A stretch of 64,000 nt of DNA, taken from contig NZ_JAPENL010000001.1 of NCBI RefSeq assembly GCF_026342015.1, forward strand, positions 2,542,001 to 2,606,000. The letters are read 5' to 3'. Both the position numbers and the translations under genes were made by a program. Each line of letters opens with the position of its first letter. Positions within the stretch are counted from its first letter, which is position 1. The DNA is from Micromonospora lupini. Lineage in GTDB: Bacteria > Actinomycetota > Actinomycetes > Mycobacteriales > Micromonosporaceae. Below the pieces are notes generated by a model. It was not told the DNA's origin and ran no database searches. It saw only the letters and a program-made list of their open reading frames with translations. This document shows positions 25,552 to 33,462 of the stretch, one piece after another.

Positions 25552-25884
25552 ATGAATCCACGACGCCTTTTGGCCGCGTGCGCCGTCACGGTGACCGCAG
25601 CGGTCGGCCTCGTCGCCACCCCCGCGTTCGCCGGTGGCACCTTCCAGACCCAGACCGACCTGAACCTGCGCTACTGCCAGTGGCTGAACAACTCGCAGTG
25701 CTCGGTCATCCTCACGATCCCGAAGGGCCACTCGGTCTACCTGAACTGCTGGGCGACCGGCTCGTCGGTAAACGGCGACACCGTCTGGTACAACGCGTTC
25801 TACGGCAACGCGAGCGGCATGCTCGCCGGTGACTACGTCAACACGGGCCACGACCCGAACCCCGCCGTCTCCCACTGCGTCTAA
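25552..25884 (+). CDS. secreted small SH3-like protein
   Basis: A 110-aa exported protein. The signal peptide is RRLLAACAVTVTAAVGLVAT with cleavage after PAFA. The mature part (TDLNLRYCQWLNN, VILTIPKGHSVYLNCWATG, DTVWYNAFYGNASGMLAGDYVNTG) is a bacterial SH3 (SH3_3-like) domain with three or four cysteines. Such domains often bind peptidoglycan peptides or proteins. It is co-directional with the I36-like gene and both lie between two copies of a hairpin repeat. Confidence 0.82.
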   Translation: MNPRRLLAACAVTVTAAVGLVATPAFAGGTFQTQTDLNLRYCQWLNNSQCSVILTIPKGHSVYLNCWATGSSVNGDTVWYNAFYGNASGMLAGDYVNTGHDPNPAVSHCV

Positions 25885-25909
25885 CGGCACCTGGGCACCC
25901 GAGAGTTCG

Positions 25910-25979
25910 AGATCCACTCCAGATCAGTGATATCGGGGTGTTCCGACGGCCGGGACACCCCGACATCGCCGAACTCGTG
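25910..25979. repeat. hairpin-forming 70-bp repeat, copy 2
   Basis: The second copy of the element at 24933-25002, in the same orientation and 80 percent identical. The arms pair about 16 of 20 positions (CAGTGATATCGGGGTGTTCC with the complement of GGGACACCCCGACATCGCCG). It lies between the convergent SH3-like and NYN genes, so it could also act as a terminator. Confidence 0.65.
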
Positions 25980-26011
25980 TCGATCACCGGGCGGCCTGCG
26001 GCCTGCGGCCC

Positions 26012-27442
26012 TCAGGAGCGGGCGAGGCGGCGCAGCAGCGAGTCGGCCCCCAGCGGGTACGCCCCGTGCCGGCGTACGCCGTCGGCGACCTCGCGGTCGG
26101 ACGAGACCACGACGACCGGACGGCCCGCCGGCTCGGCGCGGACCAGGCGGCGGATCAGCTCGTCGGCGGTCTCGCCCTTGCGGGAGAAGAGCACCCGGAC
26201 GCCGCGGGGCGCCGGGGGCAGCCCGTGCATCCGTTCGGCGCCGTCGAACACGACTGTGACCTCGTCACCGGTCTGCGCGGCGATCCCGCCCAGCCCGGTG
26301 ATGAGGCGCTTGCGCTGCTGCTCCAGGGACATCTCGCCGAAGCCGCGCTTGGTGACGTTGTAGCCGTCCACCACGAGGTGCGCCCGGGGCAGGGCGAGCA
26401 GCTGGTCCAACCGGGCCGGGTCGTCGGTGTCGCGGGCACGGGCTGCCGGGCCGGCCGGGGCGGTGCCCGGCTGCTCGGCGAACGCGTCGGCGACGAAGTC
26501 GGCGGGGAGCTTGTCCACCGGGTCGAGCGCCAGCTCCCGGCGCAGCCCGACGGCGGCCTGGCCGATGGTCTCCAGCAGCAGCCAGAGGCGGGCGTCGTCG
26601 ACCGAACGTGCCTCCTTCGCGCTGGCCCGGGCCACCCCGGCGGCGGCCTCCGCCTCGGCGAGCCGGGCACGGGCGCGGCGCAACTCGGCGTCCACGTCGG
26701 CGCTGGCGCGTGCGGCCCGGCCGCGTTCGGTAGCCAGGACTTCGGTGGCCTTGCGCTCACGCGCCTGCGTCTCGCGCAGGGTACGGGCCAGCTGACGGGA
26801 CTCCTCGCGGAGCTGGCCCAACTCCTCACGGACCCGCGCCAGCTCGTCGCGGAGCTTCTCGGCCTCGACCCGGGCCACCGCCCGGTCGTGCTCGGCGCGG
26901 GTGGCCCGCTGCTCGGCCTCGCGGACCAGCTCGGCCACGACCGCGCTGTCCGCCTCGGCGCGGACCGCCGCGCCGCTGGCGTCGATCAGCTCCCGCCAGC
27001 CACGGGGCCGGGCCAGGTAGGCCAGCGCGGCCACCTCGACCGGGTCGGCGGCGGCCGGCGCGGTGCCCTCGACCACTGCCGCGCCGAGGTCGCCGGCGTC
27101 GGCAAGCACCCGCGCGGTGACCCGCTGCCGGAACAGCGGGTCGGCGGTGAGCTGTGCGGCGATGGCCGGGGCGCCGAGCCGGGCCCGGCGGTTGGGAGCG
27201 AACTTGGCCACCCGGCGCAGTGGCACGGGCACCTCGTCGGCGGGCAGGGTGGGCAGCACGGTGGCGGTCAGCGCCACGATCCGCTGCCGAACCGGCTCGG
27301 GCAGCGTCGGCTCCGGCTCGACAGGCGGGTCACCACCCGAATCGGCAGGTGTGTCACCGATGTCCGGGTCGCCCACGGCACCGTCGACGGCGACCGGATC
27401 CTCCTGCGGGAGGTGGTCGTCGTGCGGCTCGGTGAGGGGCAT
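26012..27442 (-). CDS. NYN-domain (YacP-like) predicted ribonuclease
   Basis: A 476-aa protein. An acidic disordered N terminus (1-45) is followed by a helical region (50-170) and a long charged coiled coil (about 175-305, rich in RVEAEKLRDELARVREEL-type heptads). A C-terminal NYN/PIN-like domain (about 345-476) reads HLVVDGYNVTKRGFG, VTVVFDGAE, GETADELIRRLV and VVVVSSDREVADG, with the metal-binding aspartates in place. It resembles YacP/Rae1-type nucleases, which cut RNA. The start has GGGAGA about 8 nt upstream. A TAGGAT -10 box on the minus strand lies at 27499-27504. Confidence 0.88.
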   Translation of the reverse strand: MPLTEPHDDHLPQEDPVAVDGAVGDPDIGDTPADSGGDPPVEPEPTLPEPVRQRIVALTATVLPTLPADEVPVPLRRVAKFAPNRRARLGAPAIAAQLTADPLFRQRVTARVLADAGDLGAAVVEGTAPAAADPVEVAALAYLARPRGWRELIDASGAAVRAEADSAVVAELVREAEQRATRAEHDRAVARVEAEKLRDELARVREELGQLREESRQLARTLRETQARERKATEVLATERGRAARASADVDAELRRARARLAEAEAAAGVARASAKEARSVDDARLWLLLETIGQAAVGLRRELALDPVDKLPADFVADAFAEQPGTAPAGPAARARDTDDPARLDQLLALPRAHLVVDGYNVTKRGFGEMSLEQQRKRLITGLGGIAAQTGDEVTVVFDGAERMHGLPPAPRGVRVLFSRKGETADELIRRLVRAEPAGRPVVVVSSDREVADGVRRHGAYPLGADSLLRRLARS

Positions 27443-27556
27443 GTGGCAAGTCTCCCACCGCGACCGGGCCCACCGCCCGGTGAGTGAGCCGATCTCTCAT
27501 CCTAGCCCCATGGTGACTGCTGGGACTGCTGCGACGGGAGTGTCGGACCGAGGCGC

Positions 27557-27562
27557 TAGCGT
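27557..27562 (+). promoter_or_regulatory. -10 box for the DEDDh-GIY-YIG gene (leaderless)
   Basis: TAGCGT ends 7 nt before the ATG at 27570. The nearby NYN gene is divergent and has its own box. Confidence 0.5.
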
Positions 27563-27569
27563 GCCGCCG

Positions 27570-29324
27570 ATGGCACAGGCGGAGTACGTCCAGGAGTCAC
27601 TTGCCGGTCTCGACCCGGCGGTGGGCGGGGTGGACCCGGCCCTGCCGCTGTACGCGACGACCTTCGTGGTGGTCGACCTGGAGACCACCGGAGGCGCCCC
27701 CGACGGCGGCGGCATCACCGAGATCGGCGCGGTCAAGGTGCGCGGCGGCGAGCAACTGGGTGAGCTGGCCACCCTGGTCAACCCGGGGCAGCCGATTCCG
27801 CCGTTCATCACCGTGCTGACCGGGATCACCCAGGCCATGCTGGTGCCGGCGCCCCCGATCGAGCAGGTGCTGCCCAGCTTCCTGGAGTTCATCGCCGACG
27901 CGGTGCTGGTCGCCCACAACGCCCCGTACGACGTGGGGTTCCTCAAGGCCGCCTGCGCGAAGCACGGTCACCGCTGGCCCAACCCGCGCGTGCTGGACAC
28001 GGCGGCGCTGGCCCGGCGGGTGCTGACCCGCGACGAGGTGCCCAACCGCAAGCTGGGCACCCTGGCGGCCTATTTCCGCACCGCCACCCAGCCCACCCAC
28101 CGGGCGCTCGACGACGCCAAGGCCACCGTCGACGTGCTGCACGGGCTGATCGGCCGGCTCGGTGGGCACCGGGTCGACACCGTCGGCGACGCCATCGAGT
28201 TCGCCCGCGCGGTCACCCCGACGCAGCGCCGCAAGCGGCACCTGGCCGAGGGGCTGCCCAAGGTTCCCGGGGTCTACATCTTCCGGGCCGCCGACGACCG
28301 GCCGCTCTACGTGGGCACCTCGGTCGACATCGCCACCCGGGTGCGCAGCTACTTCACCGCGGCCGAGAAGCGCGCCCGGATCTCCGAGATGCTGGCCGCC
28401 GCCGAGCGGGTCGAGGCAGTGGAGTGCGCCCACTCGCTGGAGGCGGAGATCCGCGAGCTGCGCCTGATCGCCGCGCACGCGCCTCCGTACAACCGACGGT
28501 CGAAATATCCGGAACGGATGGTCTGGCTCAAGCTGACCGACGGTCCGTACCCCCGCTTGTCGATCGTCCGGGACCTCTCCCCCACGGACACCGCCTACCT
28601 CGGGCCCTTCACCTCCCGGCGGGCCGCCGAGCTGGCCGCCGCCGGCTTCCACGACGCGGTGCCGCTGCGCCAGTGCACGCACCGGCTCTCGCTGCGCACC
28701 GTCACGCCGGCCTGCGCGCTGGCCGAGCTGGGTCGCTGCCCGGCGCCCTGCGAGCACAAGATCACCCCTGAGGAGTACGACGACAGAGCCGCCGGGCCGT
28801 TCCGCACCGCCACCGCCAGCGACCCGCAGCCCGTGGTGGACGCGTTGCTGGCCCGGATCGACGTGCTCGCGGCCGACAAGCGCTACGAGGAGGCCGCCGT
28901 GGTGCGGTCCCGGCTGGCCGCGGTGCTGCGCGCCACCGTGCGGATGCAGCGGCTGGCGGCGCTCACTTCGATCGTGGAGCTGGCCGCCGCCCGGCCGGCC
29001 GCCCGGGGCGGCTGGGAGCTGGCCCTGGTCCGGCACGGTCGCCTGGCCGGCGCCGGGGTGTCCCCGCCAGGCGTCCACCCGCGACCCACCCTGAACGCGA
29101 TCCGGGCCACCGCCGAGACGGTGTCGGGCGGGCACGGCCCGGTGCCGTCGGCCACGGCTGAGGAATCCGAGCGCATCCTGTCCTGGTTGGAGCGGCCGGA
29201 GACCCGGCTGGTCGAGATGTCGTCCGGTTGGTCCTCGCCGGCGGGCGGGGCGGGCCGGTTCCGTGACCTGCTGGCGAAGGCCGAGAGCGGGGCGTCGCAC
29301 CAACTCTCGACCGAACGCTCATGA
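27570..29324 (+). CDS. DEDDh exonuclease / GIY-YIG (UvrC-like) fusion
   Basis: A 584-aa protein. Residues about 25-195 form a DnaQ-type 3'-5' exonuclease: VVVDLETTGG (DxE), LVAHNAPYDVGFL and HRALDDAKATVDVL complete the DEDDh set. Residues about 225-310 form a GIY-YIG nuclease domain (PGVYIFRAADDRPLYVGTS). The remainder resembles the UvrC Cys-rich and UvrB-interacting parts (CTHRLSLRTVTPACALAEL, CPAPCEHKI, RYEEAAVVRSRL). The UvrC RNase H-like nuclease and HhH regions are absent. The same fusion occurs in mycobacteria (Rv2191) next to trpD/ctaE. A role in DNA repair or proofreading is inferred. GTG 27561 is an alternative start. Confidence 0.9.
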   Translation: MAQAEYVQESLAGLDPAVGGVDPALPLYATTFVVVDLETTGGAPDGGGITEIGAVKVRGGEQLGELATLVNPGQPIPPFITVLTGITQAMLVPAPPIEQVLPSFLEFIADAVLVAHNAPYDVGFLKAACAKHGHRWPNPRVLDTAALARRVLTRDEVPNRKLGTLAAYFRTATQPTHRALDDAKATVDVLHGLIGRLGGHRVDTVGDAIEFARAVTPTQRRKRHLAEGLPKVPGVYIFRAADDRPLYVGTSVDIATRVRSYFTAAEKRARISEMLAAAERVEAVECAHSLEAEIRELRLIAAHAPPYNRRSKYPERMVWLKLTDGPYPRLSIVRDLSPTDTAYLGPFTSRRAAELAAAGFHDAVPLRQCTHRLSLRTVTPACALAELGRCPAPCEHKITPEEYDDRAAGPFRTATASDPQPVVDALLARIDVLAADKRYEEAAVVRSRLAAVLRATVRMQRLAALTSIVELAAARPAARGGWELALVRHGRLAGAGVSPPGVHPRPTLNAIRATAETVSGGHGPVPSATAEESERILSWLERPETRLVEMSSGWSSPAGGAGRFRDLLAKAESGASHQLSTERS

Positions 29325-29452
29325 CCAACTGACCGATCGGACTACGTCGACTCCCTTAGGCTGTTAGAGAAGTGCAGTCCTGCCCGTTTCGTGGGCCTGC
29401 TCCCGATCGCCCGGTCCGGCGGTCGCGGAGCCGGGGTGAGGAGGTGTCCCTC

Positions 29453-31246
29453 GTGGACGTCGACGCCGGACACGGCGCCGCCCTGGGGGGCGCCCTGCCG
29501 ACCCAGTCGGGTGAGCTGCCCCTGACCCGCCGACTACGGTCGTTGCTCACCTGGCCGACCACCGACTCCGACCCGGTCACCCACCTGGTCCGCACCCATC
29601 GGGGCATCCACGCCGGCACCGACCCCGCCGTGCTGCGCCGGGCGTACACGATCGCGGAGAACATGCACCGCGGCCAGTTCCGCAAGAGCGGGGAACCGTA
29701 CATCACCCATCCCCTCGCGGTGGCGCAGATCTGCGCCGAGCTGGGCATGGACACCACGACCCTGGTGGCGGCGCTGCTGCACGACACAGTCGAGGACACC
29801 CGCTACACGCTCCAGGCGCTGTCGGAGGACTTCGGCGGCGAGGTGGCCCACCTGGTCGACGGGGTGACCAAGTTCGACAAGGCGTTCTACGGCAAGGCCG
29901 CCGAGGCGGAGACGGTCCGCAAGATGATCGTCGCGGCCGCCAAGGACGTCCGAGTGCTGATCATCAAGCTGGCCGACCGGCTGCACAACATGCGTACGCT
30001 CGGTGTGCGCTCCGCGGCGTCGCGGGAACGGATCGCCCGCAAGACCCAGGAGGTGCTGGTCCCGCTCTGCGACCGGCTGGGCATCCAGACCCTCAAGCGC
30101 GAGCTGGACGACGTGGTGCTGCTGCACCTGGAGCCCGACGAGCACGCCCGGCTGGCCCGGCACGTGCACGATCGGCCCGGTTGGGACTCGTACCTCGACT
30201 CGGTGGTGACACAGGCCCGGGTGGCGCTGCGCCGCAGCCGGGTCGACGCCGTGGTGAGCCCGCGTCCCCGGCACCTCTACTCGATCTGGAAGGACACCAT
30301 CGCCGGCGGCCACACCGCCCCGTACGACCTGCCCCGCATCTCGGTGGTTGTCGACGGCCCGGCCACCGACTGTTACGCCGCGCTGGGCGCGATCCACGGC
30401 ACGTGGCGGCCCGTCCCGGGCCGTTTCAAGGACTTCATCGCCTCACCGAAGAACAACCTCTATCGCTCGCTGCACACGAGCGTCTGCGGCCCGCAGGACC
30501 GCACGGTGGAGGTGCTGCTCCGCACTGAGGAGATGCACCGCTCGGCCGAGTACGGCATCGCCGCCGACTTCCGCTTCCCGCGCTCGGGCAGCAGCAGCGC
30601 GGCGGCCCGGGCCGAGCAGTTGGACTGGCTGCGCCGCGTGCTCGACTGGGAGCCGGACGCCGCCGACCCGGCGCAGTTCTACGAGTCGCTGCGCTGCGAC
30701 CTCGCCGAGGGCCAGATCCAGGTCTTCTCCGACGGGCGTCAGGTGGTGCTGCCGGCCGGCGCCACACCCGTCGACCTGGCGTACGAGCTGGGCAGCCAGC
30801 GGGGCGACCACTGTCTCGCCGCCCGGATCAACGGCCGGCTGGCGCCGCTGAGCTCGGAGCTGGACGAGGGCGACGTGGTGGAGATCTTCACCGAGAACGA
30901 CGGCGACAACGGCTTCGAGGCAGGCGTGGCGCCACGCGGCCCCCGCAAGGAGTGGCTGGGCTTCGTCAAGTCGCCGCACGCGCAGATGCAGATCAACAGG
31001 TGGTTCGCCGAGCACACCGAGCCGGGCATCACCATCAGCGACAAGGTCCGCCTCGGCCGGGCCACCATCGGGCTCGCCCTGCGCCAGCACAACCGCGGCC
31101 TCGCCAGCGACCTGCCGCTGCTGCGGCTCTCCGAGGAGCTGGGCTATCCCGACCTGGAGACCCTGCTCGTCGCGGTCTTCGACCGGGTGATCGAACCGGA
31201 CACCGTGGTACGCCAGCTCATCGACCTGGTCGACCATCGACAGTGA
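29453..31246 (+). CDS. RelA/SpoT homologue (HD, synthetase-like and TGS domains, no ACT)
   Basis: A 597-aa RSH-family protein. The HD hydrolase is intact: RKSGEPYITHPLAVAQIC, LLHDTVEDT and IIKLADRLHNMRTLGV carry the metal and ppGpp-binding residues. The synthetase half deviates. Where classical RSH proteins read GRPKH, this one reads PRPRH, and the DLxxIR segment reads YDLPRISVVV. PGRFKDFIASPKNNLYRSLH and RTEEMHRSAEYGIAAD remain. A TGS domain (QIQVFSDGRQVVLPAG...) follows. No C-terminal ACT domain is present, so it is shorter than typical Rel (about 720-800 aa). It is probably a second RSH, mainly (p)ppGpp hydrolase. The GTG at 29453 has GAGGAGG 8 nt before it; the frame is open upstream. Confidence 0.86.
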   Translation: MDVDAGHGAALGGALPTQSGELPLTRRLRSLLTWPTTDSDPVTHLVRTHRGIHAGTDPAVLRRAYTIAENMHRGQFRKSGEPYITHPLAVAQICAELGMDTTTLVAALLHDTVEDTRYTLQALSEDFGGEVAHLVDGVTKFDKAFYGKAAEAETVRKMIVAAAKDVRVLIIKLADRLHNMRTLGVRSAASRERIARKTQEVLVPLCDRLGIQTLKRELDDVVLLHLEPDEHARLARHVHDRPGWDSYLDSVVTQARVALRRSRVDAVVSPRPRHLYSIWKDTIAGGHTAPYDLPRISVVVDGPATDCYAALGAIHGTWRPVPGRFKDFIASPKNNLYRSLHTSVCGPQDRTVEVLLRTEEMHRSAEYGIAADFRFPRSGSSSAAARAEQLDWLRRVLDWEPDAADPAQFYESLRCDLAEGQIQVFSDGRQVVLPAGATPVDLAYELGSQRGDHCLAARINGRLAPLSSELDEGDVVEIFTENDGDNGFEAGVAPRGPRKEWLGFVKSPHAQMQINRWFAEHTEPGITISDKVRLGRATIGLALRQHNRGLASDLPLLRLSEELGYPDLETLLVAVFDRVIEPDTVVRQLIDLVDHRQ

Positions 31247-31287
31247 CCGTCCGGCCCCCAGCGCGTCCGAGGGACATTCGTGACCAC

Positions 31288-31293
31288 TAACCT
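31288..31293 (+). promoter_or_regulatory. -10 box for the Nudix gene (leaderless)
   Basis: TAACCT ends 6 nt before the ATG at 31300. Confidence 0.5.
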
Positions 31294-31299
31294 GGGGTC

Positions 31300-31842
31300 A
31301 TGATCCCCCGTTCCCGCGCCACCGGTCGGGCCATCTTCTACCAGGCCTTCTACCGGCTGCCGCTGCCGGTGCGCCGTCGTCTGGTCAAGTTGGCCGTGCC
31401 CAAGTACATCGTCGGGGCGGTCACTCTGGTCCGGGATGCCGAGGCGACGGGCGCGGGCCGGCTGCTGATGCTGCGCCAGCCCCCCGGCAAGGGCTGGTCG
31501 CTGCCCGCCGGCCTGCTCAATCGGGCGGAGCCACCGGTCGTGGGCGCGGCCCGCGAGCTGTTCGAGGAGTCCGGCATCCGGCTGCCGCCGTCCCGGCTGC
31601 GCCCGGCGGCGCCGAACGCGATCGTGCACGCCAAGGGCTGGGTCGACATGGTCTTCGAGACGGAGGTGCCGGCGTCCAGCACCGAGCTGGCGGTCGACGG
31701 CGCGGAGGTCTTCGAGGCCGCCTGGCATCCGCTGGACGACCTGCCCAAGCTGACCTGGCCGACGGCCCGGCTGCTCGCCTACTACGACATCGGGCCACTG
31801 GCCGGGCAGTTCCCGCCCCCGATCCCCGACGACCTGCCATGA
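31300..31842 (+). CDS. Nudix hydrolase
   Basis: A 180-aa pyrophosphohydrolase with a perfect Nudix box GX5EX7REUXEEXGU near residues 73-95 (GLLNRAEPPVVGAARELFEESGI in short pieces). The N-terminal 30 residues are Arg-rich and unusual (RAIFYQAFYRLPLPVRRRLV), possibly membrane- or nucleic-acid-associated. The substrate may be an NDP-sugar or dNTP. Its stop overlaps the start of a sugar-nucleotidyltransferase gene (ATGA), which favours an NDP-sugar link, though this is only inference. Confidence 0.92.
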   Translation: MIPRSRATGRAIFYQAFYRLPLPVRRRLVKLAVPKYIVGAVTLVRDAEATGAGRLLMLRQPPGKGWSLPAGLLNRAEPPVVGAARELFEESGIRLPPSRLRPAAPNAIVHAKGWVDMVFETEVPASSTELAVDGAEVFEAAWHPLDDLPKLTWPTARLLAYYDIGPLAGQFPPPIPDDLP

Positions 31843-31946
31843 CCGGCCGGCCTGCCATGGCCGGTCGGGCTGCCATGGTCGGTCGGGCTGCCATGGTCGG
31901 TCGGGCTGCCATGGCCGGTCGGGCTGCCATGGCCGGTCGGGCTTCG
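31839..31946 (+). repeat. six tandem 18-bp repeats, each with an in-frame ATG
   Basis: The unit GGTCGGGCTGCCATG-type sequence (18 bp) is repeated six times with few changes and encodes repeats of Met-Ala/Val-Gly-Arg-Ala-Ala at the N terminus of the nucleotidyltransferase. Every unit supplies an ATG in the same frame. Confidence 0.85.
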
Positions 31947-32798
31947 GTGCCGGCCGAGCTGTGCGCGGTCGTGCTCGCCGCGGGTGAGGGCACCCGGCTG
32001 CGCCCGCTCACCGCACGGGTGCCCAAGGCGCTCTGCCCGGTCGGCAACGTGGCACTGCTGGACCGGGCGCTGGCCCGTCTGGCCGGCCTCGGTCTGAGTG
32101 GTCCCGCACGCGTCGCGGTGAACGCCTGCTACCTCGCCGACCAGGTGGTCACACACGTCGACGATCGCGCCCACCTGTCGGTGGAGCCCGGCGACCCGCT
32201 CGGCACCGCCGGTGGGGTGGCCAACCTGCGAGACTGGATCGACGGCCGGCCGGTGCTGGTCGGCAACGCCGACGCATACCTGGCCGACGCCGCCACTCCC
32301 CCGGGCCCCGACGTGGCCGCGCTGCTGGACGGCTGGGACGGGACCTCCGTACGCCTGCTCGGCCAGCCCGCCGCCGACCCGACGGCGCCCGGCACCTTCG
32401 CCGGACACTGCTTCACCGGGTTCTCGCTGTTGCCGTGGCGGCTGGTCCGCGACCTGCCGGTGACCTTCTCCGACCTGGTACGCGCGGTGTGGCGGCCCGC
32501 CGAGGCGGCCGGCGCGCTGGAGGTGGTGCCCTACCCGGGCACCTTCTACGACACCGGTACCCCCGCCGACTACCTGGCGGCCAACCTGCACGCCGCAGCC
32601 GGCGGTGCTCTCGTCGACCCCTCCGCGACCGTGACCGGCAGCTGCGTGGAGTCGGTGGTCGGCGCGGGCGCACGGGTGGACGGCGACGTGCGCCGCACCG
32701 TGGTGTGGCCGGGCGCGCTCGTACGCGACGGCGAACGGCTGCACGACGTGATCCGGTTCGGGGACGACTGCACGGTCCAGGCCGCCGCGCACGGCTGA
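31839..32798 (+). CDS. sugar-1-phosphate nucleotidyltransferase (NTP_transferase)
   Basis: A protein of up to 319 aa. After the repetitive first 36 residues, the catalytic domain starts VVLAAGEGTRLRPLTARVPKALCPVGN, the NTP-transferase signature. GDPLGTAGGVAN, LVGNADAY and a C-terminal left-handed beta-helix-like tail with VVGAGARVDGDVRRTVVWPGA follow. It transfers a nucleotidyl group to a sugar-1-phosphate (mannose-1-phosphate guanylyltransferase or GlmU-like, not resolved). The GTG at 31947 (VPAELCAVVLAAG) is the start expected from the family. The ATG at 31839 overlaps the Nudix stop and would add six repeats. Which of the in-frame starts is used is open. Confidence 0.87.
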   Translation: MTGRPAMAGRAAMVGRAAMVGRAAMAGRAAMAGRASVPAELCAVVLAAGEGTRLRPLTARVPKALCPVGNVALLDRALARLAGLGLSGPARVAVNACYLADQVVTHVDDRAHLSVEPGDPLGTAGGVANLRDWIDGRPVLVGNADAYLADAATPPGPDVAALLDGWDGTSVRLLGQPAADPTAPGTFAGHCFTGFSLLPWRLVRDLPVTFSDLVRAVWRPAEAAGALEVVPYPGTFYDTGTPADYLAANLHAAAGGALVDPSATVTGSCVESVVGAGARVDGDVRRTVVWPGALVRDGERLHDVIRFGDDCTVQAAAHG

Positions 32799-32837
32799 GC
32801 CGGCCTGACGCCCCGCGCCGGCCGACCCACCAGACAC

Positions 32838-33065
32838 GGCAGCCCGGCTACCCGCCAGCCGGGCAGCCCAGCAGCCCAGCGACCCGCCAGCTCGGCGGCC
32901 CAGCGGCCCGCCAGCCCGGGCAGCCCAGCGGCCCGGCAGCCCAGCGACCCGCAAGCCGGGGCAGCCCGGCGGCCCGGCAGCCCAGCGACCCGCAAGCCCG
33001 GGCAGCCCGCCGGCCCGGCGGCCCGGCAACCCGCCAGCCCGGGCAGCCCGGGCAGCCCGGGCAGC
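32838..33065. repeat. low-complexity CAGCCCGGC-type array
   Basis: About 230 bp of degenerate repeats of CAGCCCGGCGGCC-type units, including a 41-bp higher-order period: the segment from 32932 recurs from 32973 almost unchanged. It is non-coding on the plus strand. Long frames across it on the minus strand are a by-product of the repeat composition. Confidence 0.7.
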
Positions 33066-33083
33066 CCGGCGGCATATACCTCT

Positions 33084-33135
33084 GTGAGCGATATACCTGA
33101 GCGTCATATTTATGACTCGCAGGTATATGGCTCAC
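33084..33135. repeat. AT-rich 25-bp-arm palindrome
   Basis: Arms 33084-33108 (GTGAGCGATATACCTGAGCG...) and 33111-33135 pair at 22 of 25 positions around a 2-nt loop. It is strikingly AT-rich (ATATACCT) for this genome. A third ATATACCT copy lies just before it (33074). It could be a mobile-element-like repeat, a protein-binding site or a terminator for the nucleotidyltransferase. The remaining stretch, 33136-33462, has a perfect 10-bp palindrome GGAACGTTCC (33160-33169) and no convincing gene. A TAGCAT -10-like box is at 33424-33429. Confidence 0.75.
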
Positions 33136-33462
33136 CGGCGACACGGGCTCGGCGGTCCCGGAACGTTCCAGACGGCCGATGACAACGGCGCCCAGGCCAG
33201 GCGGCGGCAGGTGGCAGGCGCCCAGGCGGCACGCCACCGCGACGCCACTCCCACACGGCCCCAAAGGAACCCGTCAACCCCACACGGCACGCCGACTTCA
33301 CGCGACACGCCAGGCCGCGCAGCAGGCAGCACACAGCACGCCAGAGCCGCGCGCCACACCGGGGCCAGGTCGACGAAGCCGACGCGACGGGGTGCACCCT
33401 CTGCCGGTCCGGTCGGAGACATCTAGCATGAACGACGACGCCGACGAACGGAGAATTGCCCC

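Noticed and set aside
31782..33107. Minus-strand frame covering the nucleotidyltransferase gene and repeat array
   Set aside because: It reads Gly/Arg/Ala repeats through a low-complexity array with no ribosome-binding site.
33112..33426. Plus-strand frame of about 100 codons in the repeat-rich gap
   Set aside because: It starts inside the AT-rich palindrome, is Arg/Thr/Gln/His-rich and has no domain or start signal.
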